NCBI GenBank assembly: GCA_002050235.1
Contig: MWST01000021.1
Span: 18,045-82,044, forward strand
Direction: 5' to 3'
DNA from: Polyangiaceae bacterium UTPRO1
GTDB lineage: Bacteria; Desulfobacterota; Binatia; UTPRO1
Length of the DNA stretch: 64,000 bases
A program made the position numbers and the translations under genes. Under the pieces are notes generated by a model. It was not told where the DNA came from. It saw nothing but the letters and a program-made list of their open reading frames with translations, and did no database searches. Numbering within the stretch: the first letter of the stretch is position 1; the number at the start of each line of letters is the position of its first letter. This document shows, piece after piece, positions 55,250-63,319 of the stretch.

Positions 55250-57217
55250 CTAGCGCGCGATCGTCCGCCAACAGCGCGGGTCGGCGCTCGGCCCGACGTG
55301 CACGCGGCGCCAGGCGGGTTCGAGCGGGAAGCGCGGCTCGCGCGACTCGCCGGCGGCGAGCGTCAGGCGCTGGAAACCGCGCAGGGTGGCGAGCGGACGC
55401 GGGTCGGTGCCGAGGGCCAGGTCGGCGTAGAGCTGGACGACCTCGCTGCCGCGGCGCGCGCCGACGTTGGCGACGGGCACCGTGAGCACGTCGCCGTCCA
55501 GCCGCGCAGCGCCATAGGCGAAGCGGGTGTACGAGAGGCCGTAGCCGAACCAGAACGCCGGGTCGCGGCCTTCCGCCTGCATCAGTCTGTAGCCGTGGAG
55601 GGGGCCGTAGCGGATCGTCCGCGCCCGGTTCGCGAACGGCGGCAGCTGCTCCGCACTGCGCGGCCACGTGCACGGCAGGCGGCCGCCGGGGTCGGCTTCG
55701 CCGAAGAGGACGTCGGCGAGCGCATGGCCGCCTTCCATGCCCGGATACCAGGCCATGAGCAGCGCCGGGACGGCGCGGCGCCACGACTCGGTAACGATGG
55801 CGCTGCCGCCCATGAGGACGACGACGGTGCGCGGATTGGCGGCGGCGACGGCGGCGATCAGAGCCTCGTGCGCCGGCGCCAGCGTCAACGCCGCTCGGTC
55901 GCCGCCGCGGCAGAAGAGGTATTCGCCCTCGTCGCGGAAATCGTAGCCGACGACGACGACGGCGACGTCGGCGGCGCCGGCCGCGGCGGCGCCGGCTGTG
56001 GGATCGTCGCCGGCCGCGGCGACGACGCCGACGCTGCGGGCAGCAGCGGCGGTGAGGATGCCGGCGAGCGGCGTCACCACCTCGGGCGGCCGGACGCGCG
56101 AGGAGCCGTGGTCGCCGAGGTTCGGCTGGGCGGCCAGGCGGCCGACGACGGCGAGGCGCTGCACGGCAGCGGAGTCGAGGGGGAGGAGCGGTCCGGCATC
56201 GCCCGGCGGCGGCGCGTTCTGCAGCAGCACCAGGGACCGGGCGGCGGCTTCGCGGGCGAGTCTGCGGTGCGCCGGCGAGGCGACGGCATCGCTGCGGTAG
56301 CGCTCCGGCTCGCCGCGAGCGGCGAAGGCGCGCTGCGTGCGCACGAGGCGGCGCACCGCCGCATCGACGTCGGCGGCTGCCACCCGTCCGCGCTCGACCG
56401 CGCGCCCGAGGCCGCGAAAAAAAATCCGGCTCGGCATTTCCAGGTCCATGCCGGCGGCGACCGCGTCGGGACCGCGGACGCCGAGCACGAAGTCGCTCAT
56501 GACGAAGCCGGAGAAGCCCCACTCGCGGCGCAGGACGTCGGTGAGGAGGGCGCGCGAGTGGCCGCACCAGGCGCCGTTCACCTTGTTGTAGGCGCTCATC
56601 ACCGCGGCGACGCCGGCGTCGATGCAGCGGCGGAACTGGGGGAGATAGATGTCGCGCAGGTCGGCCTCATCGATGCGCACGTCGACCCGGAAGCGCGAGC
56701 GCTCGATGCTGTTGCAGGCGAAGTGCTTGACGCACGCCATGACGTGGCGCTGGCTGCCGCGCACCAGCGCCGCGCCCATCTCGCCGAGGAGGTGCGGATC
56801 CTCGCCGTAGGTTTCCTGGGCCCGGCCCCAAGCCGGGTGGCGAAGCACGTTCACGCAGACGCCGGCAAAGAGGTTCGCGCCCTGGGCGCGGGCCTCGACG
56901 CCGATGGCGTCGCCGATGCGCTCCTCGAGCTCGGGATCGAAGGTGGCGCCGCGGGCCATGGCGACGGGGAAGGCGGTCGAGCGGCCGAGGACGACGCCGC
57001 GCGGCCCGTCGACGAAGCGGATGCCGGCGACGCCGAGGCGCGGCGCCGCCGCGGCCTCGTAGGGTGCAGCGTTGTAGCGGCGCCTCATGCGGAAGACGTC
57101 GCGCAGGGGCAGACAGCCGGCCAGGAGTCGCAGCTTCTCGCCGCGCCCGAGTGCGGCGAGGATCGACTCGACGTCGGCGGCGGCAGCGCCGGGGGCGTCG
57201 GCGCTGCCGCCGCTCAT
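55250..57217 (-). CDS. Glycoside hydrolase family 3 protein
   Basis: A 655-residue GH3 enzyme. The TIM-barrel domain has VDGPRG, the substrate segment CVKHFACNSIE (KH motif), and the nucleophile Asp in GFVMSDFVLGVRG. A C-terminal alpha/beta sandwich (LLPLDSAAVQRLAVVGRLA; GYDFRDEGE with the acid/base Glu candidate) and a fibronectin-type end (FAYGAARLDG...) follow. No signal peptide is evident from ATG 57217, so it may act inside the cell. Beta-glucosidase-type activity is likely by family. ATG 57217 gives a natural start; the upstream frame overlaps the dismutase gene. Confidence 0.92.
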   Translation of the reverse strand: MSGGSADAPGAAAADVESILAALGRGEKLRLLAGCLPLRDVFRMRRRYNAAPYEAAAAPRLGVAGIRFVDGPRGVVLGRSTAFPVAMARGATFDPELEERIGDAIGVEARAQGANLFAGVCVNVLRHPAWGRAQETYGEDPHLLGEMGAALVRGSQRHVMACVKHFACNSIERSRFRVDVRIDEADLRDIYLPQFRRCIDAGVAAVMSAYNKVNGAWCGHSRALLTDVLRREWGFSGFVMSDFVLGVRGPDAVAAGMDLEMPSRIFFRGLGRAVERGRVAAADVDAAVRRLVRTQRAFAARGEPERYRSDAVASPAHRRLAREAAARSLVLLQNAPPPGDAGPLLPLDSAAVQRLAVVGRLAAQPNLGDHGSSRVRPPEVVTPLAGILTAAAARSVGVVAAAGDDPTAGAAAAGAADVAVVVVGYDFRDEGEYLFCRGGDRAALTLAPAHEALIAAVAAANPRTVVVLMGGSAIVTESWRRAVPALLMAWYPGMEGGHALADVLFGEADPGGRLPCTWPRSAEQLPPFANRARTIRYGPLHGYRLMQAEGRDPAFWFGYGLSYTRFAYGAARLDGDVLTVPVANVGARRGSEVVQLYADLALGTDPRPLATLRGFQRLTLAAGESREPRFPLEPAWRRVHVGPSADPRCWRTIAR

Positions 57218-57234
57218 GGGTATTGCCGGGGCGC

Positions 57235-57975
57235 TCAGGCAGCGAGATTCGCGGCTGCGAAATCCCAGTTCACGAGGTGATCGAGAAATGCCGTCACGTA
57301 GTCGCCACGGCGGTTCTGGTAGTCGAGGTAGTAGGCGTGCTCCCAGACGTCCATCGTGAGGAGGGGCTTCGCGGTCGCGGTCGCCGGGTCGTTCCCGGCG
57401 AGCGGGTTGTCGGCGTTCGGAGTGCTCTCGATGGCGATGCTGCCGTCGGCTCTTGCCACCAGCCAGACCCAGCCGCTTCCGAAGCGCGTGAGCCCCGCGT
57501 CCGTGAACGCTTTCTTGAAGGCGTCGTAGCCGCCGTAGGCTTTGTCGATCTTCGCGGCCAGATCCCGTGGCGGCGGGCCGCCGCCCTTCGGGCGCATGCT
57601 CTTCCAGTAGAAGGTGTGGTTCCACACCTGCGCCGCGTTGTTGAAGATCGTGCGCTGGTCCGGCTTCCCGGCGGTCGTCGTCATTATCTTCTCGAGCGGC
57701 AGGTCGGCGAGCGCGGAGCCAGCGATCAGCTTGTTCAGGGTATCGACGTAGCCCTTGTGGTGCTTGCCGTAGTGAAAACCGATGGTGCTGGCCGAGATGT
57801 AGGGTGCGAGGGCGGCGTCGGCCCAGGGGAGCTGCGGCAGCTCGATCGGCGCCGCCGCGGCGCCGCGCGGCAGGATCAAGGTAGCGCCGACGGCGGCGGC
57901 CGCCGTCGCCGCGCCGACGATGAACTCACGGCGCGTCACCCGCTGCGCGCCCAACTCGGAATCGTCCTTCTGCAT
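57235..57975 (-). CDS. Fe/Mn superoxide dismutase with Tat-type signal
   Basis: The 246-residue protein begins with a twin-arginine signal: TRREFIVG (Arg15-Arg16) then a hydrophobic stretch ending RGAAAAP. The mature part is a complete Fe/Mn-SOD: FHYGKHHKGYVDTLN, IFNNAAQVWNHTFYW, and MDVWEHAYYLDYQNRR, giving the three His and one Asp metal ligands. Most Fe/Mn-SODs are cytoplasmic; this one is probably exported folded with its metal. AGAGGAGG precedes ATG. The choice of Fe or Mn cannot be read from the sequence. Confidence 0.93.
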   Translation of the reverse strand: MQKDDSELGAQRVTRREFIVGAATAAAAVGATLILPRGAAAAPIELPQLPWADAALAPYISASTIGFHYGKHHKGYVDTLNKLIAGSALADLPLEKIMTTTAGKPDQRTIFNNAAQVWNHTFYWKSMRPKGGGPPPRDLAAKIDKAYGGYDAFKKAFTDAGLTRFGSGWVWLVARADGSIAIESTPNADNPLAGNDPATATAKPLLTMDVWEHAYYLDYQNRRGDYVTAFLDHLVNWDFAAANLAA

Positions 57976-58195
57976 CAGCGTCCTCCTCTCGATTGGATGA
58001 GGCGCACCCTACTGCCGCGTTCCGACGAGGGGAAGAGGAGCGGGCTCGCGGGCGCGGCGGTCGCAGCGCTCCGTGCCCGGGACACCCTGAACGACCCGAA
58101 ACGGACGGTGCGAGACCGCGTCCGCACGACCTACGATGGCGGCATCGTCAGTGCCGCCGGTCAGCGGCGACGGGGCTGCGGTCAAAGGACACCCG

Positions 58196-61100
58196 TCACG
58201 CTGCAATTGCCCGCGTGCGTACGGCCTCCAAGGATGCCACGAGCGCATCGACCTCCCCGGCGCTGAACAGGCCGTCTGGGCCCCGCGGCGTCAGATCCGT
58301 GAAAGGGGACTCGTAGAGACGCGCGGTTTCAACGACTCCATGCTCCGTCAAGTGATCCACGATGAGATTGATAAACTCCAGTTGATTGGCCGACAGATGT
58401 TTGTCGGCGGTGAAGCTCGCCATCGCCTCCTTCGCCGCGCCCCGATCGAGGCCTACGAGCGAGCGGACGAACAATCCGAGCCCGTTGGCTTCGTCGCTCG
58501 CGCGCCGCAGAGCCTCGGCCGCGCCTACTCCGCTCTCGATCAGCATTCGTTCCAGCTCTGCCAGATCACTGGCCGTCAGCGGGCGATTCATGCGGAGCTT
58601 CCGAACGGCGACGTGATCGAGGTTGGCCCGCAGGAAGGCCCGAGCTTTATCCCGGAACTTGTCGTAGTCGGTGCCCGCCGTGAAGCTCGACAACTCGATC
58701 TCTCGCTCTGCGTCCATAACGTCTTCAAAGTCCGTGTACACGACCTTGCGTTGGCGCTTATCGATCAGCTGCACCAGATTGCGAAGGCGCCGGCGCATGG
58801 CCTCGAGCATGGAGACCGTCACGTCCTGCCACCACTCCTCCGTCTGTAAATCCTGGATGAGTGGCATCTGTTGACGCACCATGGGGATCGCGTCCTTCTC
58901 CGCCAGGAGTCCGGCGATCACCCTGACCCGGTCGCTCAGCTGCGCGAAGCCCGGCTCGGTGCGGAGAAGTGCGAGCTGGAGCTTCAGGACGAGCAGGTCA
59001 AAGCGCTTCGTCTCTTCGTTCTCGGGATCGAGCTCCGTGGGGAGCCCCGCGATCTTCTGAGAAAGCTCAGCGAGAGCATCCGATGCCAGTGCTATCCACG
59101 CTTCGGGTCTTGCGTACTTCTCAACCAGGCGCCGATGCGGCCGTACGATGAAGTTATCGAGCTTCATCGCGGCAACTTCACGCTGCAGCAGCTCCGCGAC
59201 GGCACTCCGCAGCTCCCGGTCCGTTTCGGGATCGCCGTAGGTTGTCCTCGCCTCACCGCTAGCTTCAACCGTCGCATCTTCCGGCCGATCGTCCAGCGCA
59301 GCGATCAGATCCAGACGTGCGTCGAAGAGCCGTTTTGCGAGCGATTCGGTGGCGTAGCCGTCGGTGCCCGGAATGTCCTGGCTGAAGTACTCGAGGTTCT
59401 GGCAGTAATCGAAAACGTAGAAGAACGTCTTGTGCCCGCCCGGCCCGAAGAGGTCAGGACAGAGCCGGGTGCCGCGCCCCAGCATCTGCCAGAACTTGGT
59501 CTTCGAGCGCACGAGCTTGAAGAAGACGAGGTTCACGACTTCCGGGATGTCGATGCCGGTATCCAGCATGTCCACGGAGATCGCGATGTGCGGCGACTTC
59601 TCCTTGTTGGAGAAGTCGTCGATCAGACTCTGCGCGTACTCCGTCTTGAAGGTGATGACACGCGCGAACGCGCCCTTCAGGTGCGGGTAGTTGGCGTCGA
59701 AGCGTTCGGCGATGAACTCGGCGTGCTGCTGGTTCTTGGCGAAGATGATCGTCTTGCCCAGCCGGTCACTACCCGCGACCTTCTGGCCGCGCGTCATCAG
59801 GTGCTCCAGCACCTTGTCCACGGTGTCCTTGTTGAAGAGCCACCGGTTGACGGCCTCGGCCTCCACCCGGTCGGGTACATTCCCTTCCTCGTCCCACTCC
59901 AGCGCGTCCCACTGGTCCTTGTCCTCTTCCGACAGCTCGTCGTACTTGATTCCCTCGCGCTGGAACTTGAGGGGCACCGAGACCGCCCTCGGCGGAACGA
60001 GAAAGCCGTCGCGCACCGCCTCGTCCAGCGAGTAGGCGTCGGTGGGTACGCCGTCCTCGAGATCGAACAGGCTGTAGGTGTTGCGGTCCACTTCATCCCT
60101 GGGCGTTGCCGTGAGGCCAACGAGCAGCGAATCGAAGTAGTCGAAGATGGCGCGGTACTTCTGGAACACCGAGCGGTGCGCCTCGTCGATGATCACGAGG
60201 TCGAAGTGACCTACGCCGAAGCGGCGCTGACCGTCGGCCGCCTCGTCGATCAGCCCCATCATCGTGGGATAGGTCGAGACATAGACACGACCCTCGGCGT
60301 CCTTCTCGGTGACGAGATTCACCGGCGAGGCATCGGGCAGGAAGCGCTTGAAGGCGTTCACCGCCTGGTTGACCAGCGCCACACGATCGGCGAGGAAGAG
60401 CACGCGCTTGGCCCAGTTGCAGCGCATGAGCAGATCGCAGAGCGCGATCACCGTGCGCGTCTTGCCGGCGCCCGTGGCCATCACCAGCAGCGCCTTGCGG
60501 TCGTGGTCGCGCTCGAACGCCTCGGCGATACGGCGAATGGCGCGAGTCTGGTAATGGCGCTCGACGATGACCGGGCTGATCGTTGCCGCGGCGAGCGAAC
60601 GACGCGTCTCGCGCCGCTGATGAACGAGCGCCAGCTCGTCCTGCTTATAGAATCCCTGCACCCGGCGCGGCGGGTAGCGCGTGTCATCCCAGAGCCAGTG
60701 CTCGTAGCCGTTCGAATAGAAGATTACCGGCCGCTGGCCGAACTGCCGCTCCAGGCAGTTCGCATAGAGCTCCGCCTGCCGCTGCCCCACGAGCGGGTCG
60801 CGGCGCGTGCGCTTGGCTTCAACCAGACCGAGCGGCTTGCCGTCGTCGCCCCAGAGCACGTAGTCCACGAAACCCTTGCCCTGCGCATTGGGCATGCCGC
60901 TGACTTCGAACTCGCGGTCACGGGGCTCGTCGAGCATCCACCCTGCTTCCTTGAGCAGCAGGTCGATGAAGTAGTCACGGGTCTCGGCTTCGGAGTAGTC
61001 GTGCGTGTCGGGCTGCGCGGCGGCCGCCTGCCTCGCCTTGGCAACCTCGGCGCGCAGGCGCTTGAGCTCCTCATCGAGCGCTGTCTTGTCAGCGAGGAGA

Positions 61101-61609
61101 TCAGCGAGGTTTTCGTCCTTCTCGCGCAGGCGCGCTTCCAGCGCCTGCAACTGCTCGGCGGTCTGCGCCGCTGCCGGAGCGGGACGCGGCAGCGCCGTTG
61201 GATCGAAGCTGAGGTCCGGCGCCGGCCGTCCGGCGCGGCCGTAAGTGCGCGCGAACCAGTAGGCCACATGGAACAGCTCGCGAACCGCGGCGAGAGCGTC
61301 GGCTTCGGAAACCACGCGGTGACTGTGCACGGCACGGTTGCCGAGCGTGTTGATCACGCGTGCCTTGCCGAACACCGCCTCGCCCGCGGTCTGCTTGAAG
61401 CTCGGCTCGTGGATCAGCGCCGAAAGGTTGTCCTGGTAGGGGAGCTTCAGCGCCGCATCGTGCTTGAACGCCCAGCTAACCGTCAGCTCCAGCGCCCGGC
61501 GGGCATAGAAGCATGCGGTACGCGGATCGGCGCGCACCGCCGCTTCGGCCTTCGACGCAGCCTCGAAGACCGTGGCCCATTCGCGCGCGAGGAAGGCGAA
61601 CTGGCTCAT
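58196..61609 (-). CDS. Type I restriction enzyme HsdR-like subunit
   Basis: The 1137-residue protein starts at ATG 61609, overlapping the upstream stop by 4 bases. Residues 1-120 are a DUF4145-type domain, followed by a coiled coil (LQALEARLREKDENLADLLA). A nuclease domain has FVDYVLW and LVEAKRTRRDP, a PD-(D/E)xK core. The helicase motor has LVMATGAGKTRTVIAL (Walker A), IIDEAHRS (DEAH) and LGRGTRLCPDLFG (motif VI). The C-terminal domain should contact the methylase/specificity complex. It would translocate and cleave unmethylated DNA. hsdM and hsdS are not in the window and may lie past its right edge. Confidence 0.88.
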   Translation of the reverse strand: MSQFAFLAREWATVFEAASKAEAAVRADPRTACFYARRALELTVSWAFKHDAALKLPYQDNLSALIHEPSFKQTAGEAVFGKARVINTLGNRAVHSHRVVSEADALAAVRELFHVAYWFARTYGRAGRPAPDLSFDPTALPRPAPAAAQTAEQLQALEARLREKDENLADLLADKTALDEELKRLRAEVAKARQAAAAQPDTHDYSEAETRDYFIDLLLKEAGWMLDEPRDREFEVSGMPNAQGKGFVDYVLWGDDGKPLGLVEAKRTRRDPLVGQRQAELYANCLERQFGQRPVIFYSNGYEHWLWDDTRYPPRRVQGFYKQDELALVHQRRETRRSLAAATISPVIVERHYQTRAIRRIAEAFERDHDRKALLVMATGAGKTRTVIALCDLLMRCNWAKRVLFLADRVALVNQAVNAFKRFLPDASPVNLVTEKDAEGRVYVSTYPTMMGLIDEAADGQRRFGVGHFDLVIIDEAHRSVFQKYRAIFDYFDSLLVGLTATPRDEVDRNTYSLFDLEDGVPTDAYSLDEAVRDGFLVPPRAVSVPLKFQREGIKYDELSEEDKDQWDALEWDEEGNVPDRVEAEAVNRWLFNKDTVDKVLEHLMTRGQKVAGSDRLGKTIIFAKNQQHAEFIAERFDANYPHLKGAFARVITFKTEYAQSLIDDFSNKEKSPHIAISVDMLDTGIDIPEVVNLVFFKLVRSKTKFWQMLGRGTRLCPDLFGPGGHKTFFYVFDYCQNLEYFSQDIPGTDGYATESLAKRLFDARLDLIAALDDRPEDATVEASGEARTTYGDPETDRELRSAVAELLQREVAAMKLDNFIVRPHRRLVEKYARPEAWIALASDALAELSQKIAGLPTELDPENEETKRFDLLVLKLQLALLRTEPGFAQLSDRVRVIAGLLAEKDAIPMVRQQMPLIQDLQTEEWWQDVTVSMLEAMRRRLRNLVQLIDKRQRKVVYTDFEDVMDAEREIELSSFTAGTDYDKFRDKARAFLRANLDHVAVRKLRMNRPLTASDLAELERMLIESGVGAAEALRRASDEANGLGLFVRSLVGLDRGAAKEAMASFTADKHLSANQLEFINLIVDHLTEHGVVETARLYESPFTDLTPRGPDGLFSAGEVDALVASLEAVRTRAIAA

Positions 61610-62772
61610 GCCGCGGAGAGCTCCTCGCACAGTTCGATGAGCGAAACCGTTTCCACGTCTTCCGCCAGCGGAAAACGTTCTACGCCGCCATAGACCACGA
61701 AGCGCCGCTCCGGGCGAACGGTTTCGCAGGCCAGGCGGAACCCACGCTCCAGCTTCGGCGCGAGTCCGCGCTTGACCTCGATCGCCCAGGGCTTGCGGTG
61801 GCCGGGAAGCTTCAGCAGCAGGTCAATTTCCGCGCCGGCCGCCGTGCGGAAGAAATGCGGCTCGGCGCCACTCGGCGCCGCGGCGATCAGCGACTCGATC
61901 GCCACGCCCTCCCAGCTCCCGCCCACGGCCGGGTGCGCCAGCAGCGCTTCGCGGTCGCCGATCCCGAGCAGCGCGTGCACCAGCCCGCTGTCGCGGATGT
62001 AGACCTTGGGCGACTTGACCAGACGCTTGCGGACGTTGCCGTGCCACGGGGGAAGGCGGCGCACGAGGAGCAGGTCCACGAGCAGGTCCAGATACGAGGC
62101 GACCGTCTTGCCGTCCACCGCCAGAGCGCGGGCCAGCGCCGCCGCGTTGAGCAGACCGCCCTGCTGATGCGCGAGCATCGTCCAGAGCCGGCGCAGGGTC
62201 TCGGCCGGGATACGCGGCCCGAGCTGCGGGATGTCGCGCTCGAGGTAGGTGCGTATGAAGTCCGTGCGCCAGCGCAGGCTCGCCGCATCGGTAGCGGCCA
62301 GGAGACTCTCGGGAAATCCCCCGCGCAGCCAGAGCGCGTCGAGGCGTTCCTGTCCGACCTCGCCCGCGTCGAGCGGACCGAGCTCCAGATAGCGGATGCG
62401 CCCGGCGAGCGACTCGCTCGACTGCTTGAGCAGATCGATCGACGCCGAGCCCAGGACGAGGAAACGGCCCGTCCCGCGTCCGCTGCGGCGGCCCTTGTCG
62501 ATGAGCCCGCGCAGGATCCGGAAGAGGTGCGGGGTGCGCTGGATCTCATCGAGGACGACCAGCTTGTCCACGTGCTGCGCCAGGTAGAGCTCGGGCTCGG
62601 AGAGCTTCGCCCGGTCGGCTTCGGACTCGAGATCCAGATAGACCGTCCGCCGTGTCCTGGCGACTTCATGCGCCAGCGTGGTCTTGCCCGCCTGACGCGG
62701 CCCCAGCAGCGCCACCGCCGGCACTTCGGCCAGGGCGGACGTGAGCGGTGCGAGAAGCCGGCGAGGGATCAT
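61606..62772 (-). CDS. AAA_14 / DUF4143 family ATPase
   Basis: The 388-residue protein has Walker A LLGPRQAGKTTLA, Walker B LVVLDEIQRTP and a C-terminal DUF4143 domain with DSGLVHALLGI and EVKRG, the PD-(D/E)xK-like core of this group. Such ATPases are common, often near restriction or toxin genes, and their role is unproven. The start at ATG 62772 lies 7 bases past a good -10 box, so the mRNA may be leaderless. It is translationally coupled to the hsdR-like gene. Confidence 0.87.
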   Translation of the reverse strand: MIPRRLLAPLTSALAEVPAVALLGPRQAGKTTLAHEVARTRRTVYLDLESEADRAKLSEPELYLAQHVDKLVVLDEIQRTPHLFRILRGLIDKGRRSGRGTGRFLVLGSASIDLLKQSSESLAGRIRYLELGPLDAGEVGQERLDALWLRGGFPESLLAATDAASLRWRTDFIRTYLERDIPQLGPRIPAETLRRLWTMLAHQQGGLLNAAALARALAVDGKTVASYLDLLVDLLLVRRLPPWHGNVRKRLVKSPKVYIRDSGLVHALLGIGDREALLAHPAVGGSWEGVAIESLIAAAPSGAEPHFFRTAAGAEIDLLLKLPGHRKPWAIEVKRGLAPKLERGFRLACETVRPERRFVVYGGVERFPLAEDVETVSLIELCEELSAA

Positions 62773-62779
62773 TATCGCA

Positions 62780-62807
62780 ATTATGGAGCTCCACTCCAGA
62801 AATGCAA
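62780..62807 (-). promoter_or_regulatory. Candidate promoter of DUF4143-hsdR unit
   Basis: On the minus strand TTGCAT (62807-62802), a 16-base spacer and CATAAT (62785-62780), each matching consensus at four to five bases. Only 7 bases separate the -10 box from ATG 62772. The area is visibly richer in A/T than its surroundings. Confidence 0.45.
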
Positions 62808-62850
62808 GGATGCCTGGATTCGGTGCCCGGCGCGATCATCGGCGCGTACT

Positions 62851-62884
62851 TGGCGCGATTCGTGGCGCGATTCTGGCGCGATTC
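62851..62884. repeat. Three direct repeats of an 11-base unit upstream of the DUF4143 gene
   Basis: TGGCGCGATTC occurs at 62851-62861, 62863-62873 and 62874-62884, so units are 12 and 11 bases apart, about one helical turn. They lie about 45 bases upstream of the -35 box of the DUF4143-hsdR promoter, a place where an activator or repressor could bind. No inverted repeat or coding role is evident. Confidence 0.6.
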
Positions 62885-63174
62885 ACCGTAGCCCGTTGTC
62901 CTGCAAGCGATAACGCCTGGCCCTGGCGGCTCCTTCAGCCGCCGCAATTTTCTTTTCGACGAGTGCCTGGAGATCGCGCTGAAGCGTCCGCCGTTTCGTG
63001 CTTGTTGAAGCGTACATTACAAGGCGCCGGGCAGTCGAAGACCAAGACCCACTCGCCCTGGAGGAAAAGGTGGACCGGTTTAGGCACCGGTGCCTCTTCG
63101 ATATATCCGGTCTTTGCCGCGACTGCCCCAGCGATCAACCGATAAGGGTTGAACGTCGTCGTTCGACGGCCCGT

Positions 63175-63319
63175 TTGCAACTTTTTGCTTCCCGATTGCA
63201 ACCGACGAGCTGCTTGTTGCAATTCTCCACTCCCCCCAAGGTCGTTATCGGTCGATGACTTGCAAGCGGAGAAGACTGCTGGCCGCACGGACATCGGAAA
63301 TCATGCGTCACGGTTGCAA
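63175..63319. repeat. Five palindromic TTGCAA hexamers at about 21-base phasing
   Basis: TTGCAA occurs at 63175, 63196, 63217, 63260 and 63314. The first three are exactly 21 bases apart, the fourth is 43 bases on, the last 54. The array covers the AlbA_2-type stop and the start of the gap. In minus-strand frame the first three encode Leu-Gln every seven residues, so a coiled-coil coding remnant is an alternative to a set of operators. Confidence 0.5.

Larger units (their letters stand above)
62773..63307. other. 535-base intergenic region upstream of the hsdR unit
   Basis: It holds the DUF4143 promoter, the three 11-base repeats and five TTGCAA hexamers. A minus-strand frame at 62935-63294 (119 codons) reads protein-like in part (ELQQAARRLQSGSKKLQTG; PVHLFLQGEWVLVFDC), but has no convincing start or family and its base composition is unlike its neighbours, so I do not call it a gene. 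No RNA gene or terminator hairpin stands out after the AlbA_2-type stop. Confidence 0.4.

Noticed and set aside
58871..61693. 940-codon open frame on the plus strand
   Set aside because: It is the antisense of the hsdR-like gene. Its sequence mirrors hsdR codons, and no motif or ribosome binding site supports it.
62935..63294. 119-codon minus-strand frame
   Set aside because: No recognisable family, no good start or ribosome binding site, and mixed sequence character; kept only as a note in the intergenic entry.
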